A stretch of 64,000 bases of DNA, taken from the NCBI RefSeq assembly GCF_027568575.1, contig NZ_JANUVP010000016.1, one strand, 5' to 3'. The DNA is from Caldifermentibacillus hisashii. Its GTDB lineage: Bacteria > Bacillota > Bacilli > Bacillales > Caldibacillaceae. The notes beneath the pieces are model-generated. The model searched no databases and was not told where the DNA came from. It was given only the letters and a program-made list of their open reading frames with translations. Shown in pieces: positions 16,973 to 24,969 of the stretch. Positions within the stretch are counted from its first letter, which is position 1. The number at the start of each line of letters is the position of its first letter. The position numbers and the translations under genes are program-made.

Positions 16973-17857
16973 TTGTCTAAAGAGGAGGATATGAAAGAAC
17001 AGCTGATGCAGGAATTCGAGAATGACCGGCTTTATCATCTAATCAAAATAAAAAATCTAGAAGATTACCTTTTTACGGAAAAGATATTGTCCATGCATAC
17101 TGATATAACGTATAGTACCATTGAAGCTGGGCAAATCCTCGGTAAGCCTGATTCCACGATAAGAAATCACTTTCGTTCAGATTTAATTGAATATATAGCT
17201 CCAGAAAGATTAGGTAAATATTATCGACTTAACTATAAAAGCATCTTTCGCTTGCATATGATATTCTTATTGATTGAAAAAGCTTCACAGACCACAGTTG
17301 CTTTACTAAGTGAATTGGGACTTCAACCTACCGTAGTAATTGATGATAGGGGTAGAAGTGAAATATTAAATTCCGGTAAATCCGTACCCACCAATGCAAC
17401 TAACTTGGAAGAAATACTAATTTCAATGAATAAATTAATGAAAGAACAAGCAGAAGCACAGGCCAATGTAATGAATATTTTAAAGTATGAAAATAAAATA
17501 ACCAAAATTACAGCTGAAATTGAGTTTAATAAGTTGAAAATAGAAAAAATCCGTTCGGAATATAAGCAAAAATATTTAGAAGAAAGACAAGAAAAATTAT
17601 TAATATATCAAGCTAAAAATCCGAAAAAGAAGCCATTATTAGGCCTCTTTAAAAATAAAAATGATTTGAAGGAAATGGAAAACCAATTTATTCAAATCAA
17701 AAAGAAATATGAGGAATATGAAAAAGATGATGTGAATATTAAGGAATATACAACATTAATAGAATCATTAGAAGAGGAATTAAAGAATTTACAAAAGGAA
17801 AAAGAGCAACTGGAAACAAAAGATATGAATACAAAGGAAATAGAAACAAAAGATTAG
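16973..17857 (+). CDS. tubY: TubY-like MerR-type DNA-binding coiled-coil protein
   Basis: The start is taken at TTG 16973 (MSKEEDMKEQ), preceded by GGGGAGGTG; the ATG at 16955 would fall on that ribosome binding site. Residues about 30-90 form a MerR-like helix-turn-helix (YSTIEAGQILGKPDSTIRNHF). From about 150 onward the protein is a long Lys/Glu-rich coiled coil. TubY proteins next to tubRZ loci on phages and plasmids have the same layout and modulate TubZ. Position and architecture support the call; sequence identity cannot be checked here. Confidence 0.65.
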   Translation: MSKEEDMKEQLMQEFENDRLYHLIKIKNLEDYLFTEKILSMHTDITYSTIEAGQILGKPDSTIRNHFRSDLIEYIAPERLGKYYRLNYKSIFRLHMIFLLIEKASQTTVALLSELGLQPTVVIDDRGRSEILNSGKSVPTNATNLEEILISMNKLMKEQAEAQANVMNILKYENKITKITAEIEFNKLKIEKIRSEYKQKYLEERQEKLLIYQAKNPKKKPLLGLFKNKNDLKEMENQFIQIKKKYEEYEKDDVNIKEYTTLIESLEEELKNLQKEKEQLETKDMNTKEIETKD

Positions 17858-17958
17858 CAGGCGGAAGATTAACTTGACTTATGGATACTTGTTTATTGAA
17901 TACTCTGTAATAATATTTTATAATAGGATTAAGCAGAAATCAGAAGGGAGTGTTCAAA

Positions 17959-18075
17959 ATGTTATCTCTTTTTATCGGTGAAAAAGCACAAAGAGTTTTA
18001 GATCATATAGTTTTTTCTATTACAATCCTAATGTTTCTAACAAGTATAGGTCTTGCAATTTTAAAGATATTTTAA
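17959..18075 (+). CDS. small membrane peptide (38 aa)
   Basis: It begins MLSLFIGEKAQRVLDH and ends with one hydrophobic segment (about residues 17-38). The ribosome binding site AGAAGGGAGTG is well placed, and a terminator follows directly, which together support a real small gene. The function is unknown. Confidence 0.55.
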   Translation: MLSLFIGEKAQRVLDHIVFSITILMFLTSIGLAILKIF

Positions 18076-18110
18076 CCTTCTTTGTAGCGATCAAGGAAGG
18101 TTCTATTTTT
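18074..18110 (+). terminator. terminator after the 38-aa peptide gene
   Basis: AACCTTC (18074-18080) pairs with GAAGGTT (18096-18102), followed by CTATTTTT. Confidence 0.6.
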
Positions 18111-18119
18111 ACCCCTAAA

Positions 18120-18200
18120 AATGGTAAATATTACCAGAATGAGCAACTCTATAGTTACCAATTATTTTTTTAGTTACCGATATTAGGGTAATAGTTTACT
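18120..18200. repeat. GTTACC/GGTAAT repeat cluster
   Basis: A palindrome GGTAAATATTACC (18123-18135), two GTTACC copies (18154, 18173) and an inverted GGGTAATAG (18187) lie within 75 bp upstream of the recombinase-like gene. They look like binding sites of a dedicated DNA-binding protein. Confidence 0.4.
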
Positions 18201-18350
18201 GTAAAATAGTATCAAGTACTTAAAATAAACGTAACTAAAATGAACTAATGTTCGTTTAATGTGGATTCCCAATTTCTCTAGAAATAATTTGGTTTTTGTC
18301 AAAAAGAACGTGTTTGCAAACTTGAAGGTAACATTGGAAATGGGGGTAGT

Positions 18351-19229
18351 TTGATGAATACGAAATATTTACAAGCATTTATTAAGCACATTGAGGATGA
18401 CGGATATAGCCAAGAAACTGTGATTAGTTATGAAAAGGTAATCAATCAGTTTACTAATTATTTATACTTCATATTTAAAAAGGATAAAGATCCGATTGAA
18501 ATCAATCCTTCCGATATAAAAAATTACTTAAATGCACAAATTAACAATGGAAAAAATATATCTACGGTTAACAAGGAACTTGCCATTCTCCGAACCTTTT
18601 TTAACTACTTATGGGAAAAAGATATCGTAAAAATAGATCCCACCGTGAAAATTAAGCATTTGGTACAGGAAAATAGGATTAATGTTGAAATTACTTATGA
18701 TGAAATTGTGAATATCCGAAACAAAGTATTGATGAATAACGATTATTCACCAATGAGAAAATCAATTTATCTCTTGGCGACGAAGGGGTTAAAAACTTCT
18801 GATTACCGTTTCAAAAAGAGTGATGTGACTATCCTTGACAATAAGAATCCAAATCAAGTTGAAATCAGATTAAAACATCGTTCTCTTTTATTAGATGGAG
18901 TGGAGAGCGACTGCTTTTTAGATTATTATTTTAAATCAATCTTTTATGATTCTGATTACGTATTCACGACAAAGAACAAAAAGAGCGGAGAAAGAGGACC
19001 AGTCCAAGTTATGACGTTATTAAACCATTTACGTGCAATTTCAAACGACTATTTTCCAACTCATGCCAAACCCCTTACATTAATATCTATCCGTAAGGCA
19101 TTAGCTTATAATTTATACACAAAAGAAAAAAAGTCAATACAATATATCGCCAATCTATTAGGAATTGAAGAAAGTTCAGCTTCAAACTATCTAAAAAAAT
19201 TATCCGGTGGTTCTGAAACAAACATTTAA
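18351..19229 (+). CDS. tyrosine recombinase-like protein with degraded active site
   Basis: The 292-residue protein has the SAM-like N-terminal domain of phage-type integrases (FIKHIEDDGYSQETVISYEKV) and a C-terminal catalytic-fold domain. The first catalytic Arg (normally G-L-R-x-S/T-E/D) is Lys in GLKTSD. The H-x-x-R box reads SIRK, and the H/W before the Tyr is not evident. Only the second Arg and a possible Tyr (SNYLKKL) remain. It probably binds DNA or a partner without recombining. The neighbourhood of the tub locus suggests a maintenance role. The start ATG-ATG follows GGGGGTAGTTTG. Confidence 0.7.
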   Translation: MMNTKYLQAFIKHIEDDGYSQETVISYEKVINQFTNYLYFIFKKDKDPIEINPSDIKNYLNAQINNGKNISTVNKELAILRTFFNYLWEKDIVKIDPTVKIKHLVQENRINVEITYDEIVNIRNKVLMNNDYSPMRKSIYLLATKGLKTSDYRFKKSDVTILDNKNPNQVEIRLKHRSLLLDGVESDCFLDYYFKSIFYDSDYVFTTKNKKSGERGPVQVMTLLNHLRAISNDYFPTHAKPLTLISIRKALAYNLYTKEKKSIQYIANLLGIEESSASNYLKKLSGGSETNI

Positions 19230-19235
19230 AACATC

Positions 19236-19264
19236 TTGATGACAATACTTTTATATTGTATACT
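19236..19264 (+). promoter_or_regulatory. promoter of the 19.4-20.6 kb operon
   Basis: TTGATG (19236-19241), 17 bp, TATACT (19259-19264). The leader of about 100 nt contains the terminator at 19297-19354. Confidence 0.65.
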
Positions 19265-19296
19265 TTAAACAGCATAATTGATAAATCATAATGGGA

Positions 19297-19354
19297 AATA
19301 CCCAGGGTAAAGCATACCTTCTGAAAAAGGTAGGTTTTATTCTGGGTATTTTTT
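19297..19354 (+). terminator. leader terminator upstream of the 19373 gene
   Basis: AATACCCAG (19297-19305) pairs with CTGGGTATT (19342-19350), with an inner stem ATACCTT/AAGGTAG, followed by TTTTGC and the ribosome binding site AAAAGGGGG within 10 nt. It is an attenuator-like structure between promoter and gene. Confidence 0.8.
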
Positions 19355-19372
19355 GCTTAAAAGGGGGAATTG

Positions 19373-19954
19373 ATGTTGAAAGTAAATAAAAACACCAACA
19401 ATTTGCTTTCACTAGCAATTGCTGGCTTAATTGCGGAAGGAGAATTTGATTTATTTTCTGATGAACCCATATTAAAAATTCCGATCGATGAAAGAAAAAT
19501 TTGCTATTTGCAGAATACCGTTCACGAAGGTAAACTCCATCAATTTGTAAAAATTGATACAGGTCGAGAACAATTTATTATTCACTCACATTCCATTTTA
19601 ATTTACTTGAAAAGACAATGGTATCGAGGTAATGAAAAGATATTTAGTAACATCCTTGATCCAGACTTAATAACATTACAGTCAATCATCCTAAGTATGA
19701 ATTTGTTTGGAATACGAAAACTAGAAACAATCGCAATCCCAACAACCATCCATAAAGATTATATTAAAAGTATTTCTTTTTGTATGGAGCGGCATTTAAG
19801 CGTACCCGTAGTTCCGTGTCCAAACCTCATTAAAATAACGAATATCCCCTATGTTATTACAAAAGGGGTTACGAATATTCCCACCTATCATAGTGCAGAA
19901 TTAATTAATTTTCTAACTCGCAAAGAAAAAAAACAATTGATTGAAGGTGTGTAA
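19373..19954 (+). CDS. unknown protein (193 aa)
   Basis: I do not recognise a family. The product is a mixed alpha/beta soluble protein with a YLQNTVHEGKLHQFVKIDTG segment and a C-terminal basic helix (LTRKEKKQL). The start is the ATG at 19373 after AAAAGGGGG. It is the first gene of a unit with a lipoprotein (stop and start nearly touch) and lies behind a leader terminator. Confidence 0.6.
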   Translation: MLKVNKNTNNLLSLAIAGLIAEGEFDLFSDEPILKIPIDERKICYLQNTVHEGKLHQFVKIDTGREQFIIHSHSILIYLKRQWYRGNEKIFSNILDPDLITLQSIILSMNLFGIRKLETIAIPTTIHKDYIKSISFCMERHLSVPVVPCPNLIKITNIPYVITKGVTNIPTYHSAELINFLTRKEKKQLIEGV

Positions 19955-20617
19955 ATGGAAAACAAATTTACCGTTTCATTGATCATTATTGCTAGTATGT
20001 TATTAGTTAATGGATGTTCGGAGGGGAAATTTATTGAGGAAGCTAAACAAACAAAAGAACAAAACCAAAAAGCTCAAGTAAATAAGGAAAAAGAAGAAAA
20101 GGAACGGGTAGCAAGAGAAAAAGAATTATATGAGAGTATGGAAAAACCAATTGATGAAGTCATTCAAGAAAATGATTTGGATAAAGTAGAACTAAATAGC
20201 GATAACAATATCAAAGAAATGTCCACTTACGAGGACGCAAATGAGTTCTCAAAATATGCAGCTAAAATTCTTTATGATTTTTATACGTCACAAATTGATC
20301 CTAAAGGATATTACGATTTTATCAAAAATTATGCCAGTAAAGAGACAATAGCAGAACTACCGTCAGAAGCAGATGCAATTAACCTTTATAGTACTCTTCA
20401 AAATATGTATAAACAAAAAAATATAACAGGTGATGGATATATCATTACAAACGTAATCTATGATTCTAACCAAAGAGGTGGATATTTTTATCGAAAGTTA
20501 ACCACAACGAATGGCGTGGAATATTTTATTACAACTATAACCAAAGAGGGGGACGGTTGGAAATTCGTTGAAGACAGTCCTTCACCTCCCTTTGAAGAAA
20601 CAATTGAGAACAATTAA
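19955..20617 (+). CDS. lipoprotein of unknown function
   Basis: A type II signal peptide ends in the lipobox LVNGC (Cys about residue 21), so the protein should be anchored on the outer face of the membrane. A charged coiled-coil segment (residues 25-65, rich in KEKEEKERV) precedes a folded C-terminal domain that resembles small NTF2-like or lipoprotein domains (YEDANEFSKYAAKIL, then EGDGWKFVED). It may be an envelope accessory of transfer or an entry-exclusion type factor; the latter is only a suggestion. Confidence 0.7.
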   Translation: MENKFTVSLIIIASMLLVNGCSEGKFIEEAKQTKEQNQKAQVNKEKEEKERVAREKELYESMEKPIDEVIQENDLDKVELNSDNNIKEMSTYEDANEFSKYAAKILYDFYTSQIDPKGYYDFIKNYASKETIAELPSEADAINLYSTLQNMYKQKNITGDGYIITNVIYDSNQRGGYFYRKLTTTNGVEYFITTITKEGDGWKFVEDSPSPPFEETIENN

Positions 20618-20636
20618 TAGAAAGCGGGGATAATAT

Positions 20637-21491
20637 ATGATGACAACTACAGACAAGGAGCTTTTTGAATACACAGAGCAAAAATTAACAGCACATTACC
20701 AAGTGAATGACGAATTAATTTTAGAAATGGGAAATGCTTTTAATTACTACAACAATAAACTTGCACATATAATAAAGGAATCTGATAAAGACAGGGTAGA
20801 AAATGAGTTATTTACAAGCATCAAATCCCAAATATTTAATGGATATTTTATGGCTTGTGAGATACTAAGTAAAAATGAATTTCCTGAACATTTTTTTTCT
20901 CAATCTAAAGGTGTGATAGCTCAACAGGTTCCTGACTTATTGAGAGAAGCAACGAAATTTAATATTGAAGGAGTTGTTACAGATTCTCATTTACAAAACT
21001 TTATTAGCTGGCTTGTTGTGGAATATGAGGATGTCTATGACCTACTAATGGATATATCTCTAAATACCGCTTGTATAGGAACAAAATGGGCGTTTTATGA
21101 TTTCGCTGAAAAGCAGAATATATCATTATATCAACCTCAATATGAAGGTTTATTAACAAAAATAGATGAAATTACTTTTATTAATCCGCAGACGTATTTA
21201 ACTTGTATGGTATCAACAGATACTAGTGAAGTTTGGGATATTATAACCTCCCAACATAAAGGATTGGAAAAGATAGGTGAAGCAACCATAATCATTTCTA
21301 ATCAAAATATGAATGAAGAAACATATTATATGAATATTAGCTTGAGGAATACATTGACACTTTCAGAACAACAAACGATTATTGACCAACTCGGTAGTAA
21401 CTTGCTAGTAAATCAGGAAATAGAACGTAAGCAGCTTAAATTAAATGCATCTTCTGTTGAAGAATATTATTACATCAATAATCCTGTTTAA
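20637..21491 (+). CDS. unknown protein (284 aa)
   Basis: A ribosome binding site (AAAGCGGGGATA) precedes the ATG. The soluble, mostly helical N-terminal half (EYTEQKLTAHYQVNDELIL) is followed by a mixed alpha/beta C-terminal half. No membrane segment or known motif is visible. It is the last gene of its unit and ends at a bidirectional terminator. Confidence 0.6.
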   Translation: MMTTTDKELFEYTEQKLTAHYQVNDELILEMGNAFNYYNNKLAHIIKESDKDRVENELFTSIKSQIFNGYFMACEILSKNEFPEHFFSQSKGVIAQQVPDLLREATKFNIEGVVTDSHLQNFISWLVVEYEDVYDLLMDISLNTACIGTKWAFYDFAEKQNISLYQPQYEGLLTKIDEITFINPQTYLTCMVSTDTSEVWDIITSQHKGLEKIGEATIIISNQNMNEETYYMNISLRNTLTLSEQQTIIDQLGSNLLVNQEIERKQLKLNASSVEEYYYINNPV

Positions 21492-21520
21492 ACAAAAAGA
21501 CCGCTTAGCGGTCTTTTTGT
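21492..21520. terminator. bidirectional terminator
   Basis: AAAAAGACCGC (21494-21504) and GCGGTCTTTTT (21508-21518) separate the converging 20637 gene and the ThiF-like gene. The stop codon of the ThiF-like gene lies in the loop. Confidence 0.85.
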
Positions 21521-22389
21521 TGTATTCCTGTTGATCGCATATAACCTTTCTTGGCATGAAAAAAGATAATATGCGAACTTATTGTACTTTCCTCAATTAT
21601 TTCCGATAGTACGCTTGCCACAGCAAGAGCGGCAAATTTATTAACAATCAATCGCTGTGGTTCTGATGCAGATAACTGCGTACAAGATAATTCACTTGGT
21701 CGAAGCGTATCTTCATCCATTTTTAATTGTTCCAATTCAACGATTGAGTCTTGTTTAAATAAATTCAAATGGACTCCGGTTACTACTTGACCGCTCCATC
21801 CGCTTTTCTTATATGTTTCTAGTTCTTCCTCACTCCATAGTTCCTTTGGCCGTGTTTGCCAATCTGATGGTACTACGGTAGATTCGTTACCGACATCAAT
21901 CCAAATACCGGTTTTCATTTGTTGAAATAGTTCGTGTATAATGCGTCGCGTATAGTTATTATCTACACAACCGATAATAATAGGTAGAAATAACTTATGG
22001 TGATTTCTACTTTCATTGTCGTTATACATACTCATATATTCCATCGAAAAAAGCGACCGTAATTGTTGAACTGACTCGACGTAAGAATCGCTATAAACTC
22101 CGATATCAATTCCATAAGAGGCAGAATAACGACTTGCCATCACATCTGCTTTTTTTAAACCAACTTCCTGTAACAAAAATAGTTGGTTGTTCAAATTCTT
22201 TTGCTCCACCACATCAGGGTCAGCAATGACATAGGAAGCTTTTTTCTTAGTTGTACTTAATAATTGGGCAATATGTTGGACTAAATAAGTTCCATTTCCG
22301 CCCACGCCCAATTGTACAACGAACGGATAAATGTCATTATAATCGTACCAATTATCTTTGGCAGCTTTTAATATATTTATTCTACTCAT
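21505..22389 (-). CDS. ThiF/E1-like activating enzyme (PRTRC-like)
   Basis: The 294-residue protein has an adenylation-type Rossmann fold: Gly-rich QLGVGGNGTYL (residues 27-37), then ADPDVVEQKNLNNQ (56-69), GLKKADVM and the GCVDNN element (140-145). A C-terminal SCTQLSASEPQ (Cys 236) followed by a helix with IVN matches the catalytic-Cys region I recall for PRTRC-type ThiF proteins. E1 enzymes adenylate the C-terminus of a ubiquitin-like protein and take it up as a thioester. Its ATG overlaps the stop of the JAB gene (ATGAGTAG). With E2-like and JAB neighbours it completes a conjugation module. Confidence 0.85.
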   Translation of the reverse strand: MSRINILKAAKDNWYDYNDIYPFVVQLGVGGNGTYLVQHIAQLLSTTKKKASYVIADPDVVEQKNLNNQLFLLQEVGLKKADVMASRYSASYGIDIGVYSDSYVESVQQLRSLFSMEYMSMYNDNESRNHHKLFLPIIIGCVDNNYTRRIIHELFQQMKTGIWIDVGNESTVVPSDWQTRPKELWSEEELETYKKSGWSGQVVTGVHLNLFKQDSIVELEQLKMDEDTLRPSELSCTQLSASEPQRLIVNKFAALAVASVLSEIIEESTISSHIIFFHAKKGYMRSTGIQQKDR

Positions 22390-23341
22390 TCACAATCACC
22401 TCTATCCTTTCAGACGGATACGATGGAATGGTATAAAATGGATCTTCAAATACTTGGAATGGAGATAACTTAATCCATCCTTGTCCTTGAAACACTCGTA
22501 TTGTTATATTAGGGAAAAATCTATCTAATCTCCCAACAATACAATAAATAATTCCTAACCCCTGTTCCGATTCATTATCTTGATTGGAAGGAATAGGGGA
22601 CATATGATGATGTGAATGAATTTCAGCCACTTTCTTTGCGTCTCCTACACGTGAAACAATCGAATATTCGCTCTCAGTAACTTCACACCAAAATTGATGA
22701 ACATTTTGTCCAGGGACATCTAAAAAGAAATGGTTATTCCCTTTATCAAAATAGATATCACCATGAATCTCTAGGTGATATTCTGCATAAAGTCGTGCAA
22801 GAGAAATAAAATCTCGCAAAATGGAAAACGGAATACGGAGAGAAGGAGAAGAAACGCCTTCTGTTAAAACAGAAGACGTTCCCATACAATTCCCTTTCTT
22901 TTTTGCTTTCATGTACGGAATGACAATATTTTTATCCTTTATATAAACCATTTCAGTCATACTTTTTACTAACTCTGGAAAATCATTTTCCATCCTTTGT
23001 CTAAGGATTTCCCCATCTATTTTTATTCTTTCAGTCTCTCCATTTTTCTTTTTCTTTAAGATTCCTTCCGCGATTTCCTCTGAGGAAAAATACGATTGAA
23101 TCTCAAGTGAGTCACCAAAATAACGAATAATCGTATTTTCGTTTATCTCAAATTTATCTTCTTTTGATTTTACTTCTGACTTGGAAGAAGGGGTCGATTT
23201 TGCATTTTCCAATTTCTTTCGCAATTCTTCGGTTTTCTTTTTCCGTTCTTCTTCCCGTTTTTGTTGTTCAGCATATTCATCTACAATGCCAAACATTGAA
23301 AAAATATCCTCTTGACCTGCAACAATACTATTTTTACTCAT
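22382..23341 (-). CDS. ubiquitin-like domain fused to JAB/JAMM peptidase
   Basis: The start is the ATG at 23339-23341 after AATAAGGAGG. The C-terminal half carries a complete JAMM metal site: EIHSHHHMSPIPSNQD (E240, H242, H244, S252, D255), as in Rpn11-type deubiquitinases. After a charged coiled coil (25-60), residues about 65-150 resemble the PRTRC-C ubiquitin-like fold, with FPELV (121-125) at the place of the YPEL motif and a terminal IVIPYMKAKKKG ending at Gly 150. The peptidase could release that domain in cis. The Ubl assignment is inference; the JAMM motif is certain. Confidence 0.85.
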   Translation of the reverse strand: MSKNSIVAGQEDIFSMFGIVDEYAEQQKREEERKKKTEELRKKLENAKSTPSSKSEVKSKEDKFEINENTIIRYFGDSLEIQSYFSSEEIAEGILKKKKNGETERIKIDGEILRQRMENDFPELVKSMTEMVYIKDKNIVIPYMKAKKKGNCMGTSSVLTEGVSSPSLRIPFSILRDFISLARLYAEYHLEIHGDIYFDKGNNHFFLDVPGQNVHQFWCEVTESEYSIVSRVGDAKKVAEIHSHHHMSPIPSNQDNESEQGLGIIYCIVGRLDRFFPNITIRVFQGQGWIKLSPFQVFEDPFYTIPSYPSERIEVIVNE

Positions 23342-23363
23342 TAATAATTCCTCCTTATTATTT

Positions 23364-24071
23364 TTAAAATAGTTGTCCAAAAGTTTTATTCATAGGCATA
23401 AGCCATTCATCATCGAAAGGTTGATCCTTAATACGATCTAATAATGTTTTAAAACGATTAATACCTAACGTCGTTCGAACACCGTGATCCTCATTAAAAG
23501 GAGCGGCCACAAACCACCGGAACGCTCTTTCTAATTCCACCAAATTCTTTATTTCTAACCGTTCATTTTGTCCCCAACAAACAATGGCATTCCCTTTACT
23601 TACGTTAGGGTAGGGAAATACAAAAAGGGGAGTCTCCTCAGAAATGGGTTTTCTATCATCCAATACTGCATAGATTCTCATTTCTGATATTCGATAGTAT
23701 GAACCCACTGGCACGACTAAATATTGAACAATCATGCGTGGAAATCCCACTGTATAAAATTTATATTCGTTATCAAAATAGCGAATATCCCACATTTTTT
23801 TATCCATTACCATTGTGATGCGATGTTTAGACCCTGTTTTGTTTGTAGAATAGCGAACAGTTCCTACAGGCAGAACAGGGGTAGATTCTTCTTTAGCCTT
23901 TTCACCGTCTGCATCATGCAAATTATCCGGTTCTTTTGTTAGGGCCTGAATAATATCTTCAACCCGAAAATAAAAAGGACCACGTTTAACCCCGTTGTCC
24001 ATGATTTGCAATCCTCTTACTGGAAAATTAGCATCCTCCGGTATATCGGATATTTCAAATTGCCACTTCAT
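23364..24071 (-). CDS. E2-like protein (PRTRC-B/Prok-E2 type)
   Basis: The 235-residue protein contains PLFVFPYPNVSKGNAIVCWG (residues 148-167), which fits the P-x-N-x-G-x-x-C-x-G pattern of bacterial E2-like family D proteins (PRTRC system protein B). Cys 165 would be the thioester residue. It is soluble and beta-rich. The start is taken at ATG 24071, 11 nt after AAGGAG; it overlaps the upstream gene by 17 bp. Together with the ThiF-like and JAB genes it would transfer a ubiquitin-like tag. The call rests on this motif and on gene order. Confidence 0.65.
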   Translation of the reverse strand: MKWQFEISDIPEDANFPVRGLQIMDNGVKRGPFYFRVEDIIQALTKEPDNLHDADGEKAKEESTPVLPVGTVRYSTNKTGSKHRITMVMDKKMWDIRYFDNEYKFYTVGFPRMIVQYLVVPVGSYYRISEMRIYAVLDDRKPISEETPLFVFPYPNVSKGNAIVCWGQNERLEIKNLVELERAFRWFVAAPFNEDHGVRTTLGINRFKTLLDRIKDQPFDDEWLMPMNKTFGQLF

Positions 24072-24573
24072 TTGTTTGTTCACTCCTTGTTAACGTAAGA
24101 ATGAGATAATAAAGGACATCTACCCAGTTAACTTCCCCATCATCCTCGTTATACTGAATCACCACTCCTTGTTCTAGCGGATATATTTCGGCATAACCAT
24201 AATAAAAATCATTTAGGCCGCCCCAAACGCCTCCATCTCGGATGTGCTCCTTTTTAAGCCGATCGTCCAAAATGACAATAACTCCATCAGACTCTACAGA
24301 ATCAATAGATGCATCCTTCCAAGCCTGTCTGAGCCAATAACTCTTTTCGAGATTTTCTTCTCTATCATCATTATACGGTCCCCATACATCTACAATCTCA
24401 AACAGATCGTAAACAAGGGTAATAAATGTATCATAATTTCCCCAATTCCCTTCATAAGAAGTTGCATGGAAGTCTTTGTATGTTGACACATCTAAACCGT
24501 AGTCATAAGCCAACTTCAATAACTTGAAGTTTTGTAAGCTACTTTGAATACAGTAAAACTCATCATAATCCAT
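24055..24573 (-). CDS. unknown acidic protein of the PRTRC-like operon (172 aa)
   Basis: The start is the ATG after AGGTGGTGA. The protein is acidic and rich in Tyr and Trp (GNWGNYDTFITLVYDLFEIVDVWGPYNDD). No family is recognised. Its position between the small 110-aa gene and the E2-like gene suggests a part of the same system, as the PRTRC E and F proteins are in Gram-negative versions. Confidence 0.6.
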   Translation of the reverse strand: MDYDEFYCIQSSLQNFKLLKLAYDYGLDVSTYKDFHATSYEGNWGNYDTFITLVYDLFEIVDVWGPYNDDREENLEKSYWLRQAWKDASIDSVESDGVIVILDDRLKKEHIRDGGVWGGLNDFYYGYAEIYPLEQGVVIQYNEDDGEVNWVDVLYYLILTLTRSEQTNEVAI

Positions 24574-24585
24574 ATTTATCACCAC

Positions 24586-24918
24586 CTAAATAAATAGATA
24601 AGGTGAAGGTGAACGAACAGGATTTTTTAGATACCCCATTTCACAAACTTTTAAAGCTAACCTGTAAAGGACAGAAAAGGGGTTAGATGGATCAAAGTAT
24701 ACGTTCCCATCGGTATCTTCATCAGTAATTAACCTATTTAACTCGGTTTCCGCATCAATAAGGTCATCAAATGAAAATTGACTAAAATCAATTTCATCCG
24801 CTCCCAATCGATGAAGAAGCACACTAAGGACATAATTCACACCGCTTTGTTTGGTAATCTTGGTTGTTTTAGTCTCTTCTAATTTTGAGGCAAAATGTTC
24901 AAAATCAAAATTATTCAT
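24586..24918 (-). CDS. unknown small protein of the PRTRC-like operon (110 aa)
   Basis: A ribosome binding site (AAGGGGAG) precedes the ATG. The product is mainly helical and acidic in the middle (DEIDFSQFSFDDLIDAETELNRL). It lies between the sliding clamp gene and the E2-like cluster. No recognisable domain. It does not end in Gly and so is not an obvious ubiquitin-like protein. Confidence 0.6.
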   Translation of the reverse strand: MNNFDFEHFASKLEETKTTKITKQSGVNYVLSVLLHRLGADEIDFSQFSFDDLIDAETELNRLITDEDTDGNVYFDPSNPFSVLYRLALKVCEMGYLKNPVRSPSPYLFI

Positions 24919-24969
24919 ATTAATCTCCCCTTGGTTTTTTATTGGAAGGAGAAGAATTTCTTCTTCCCC

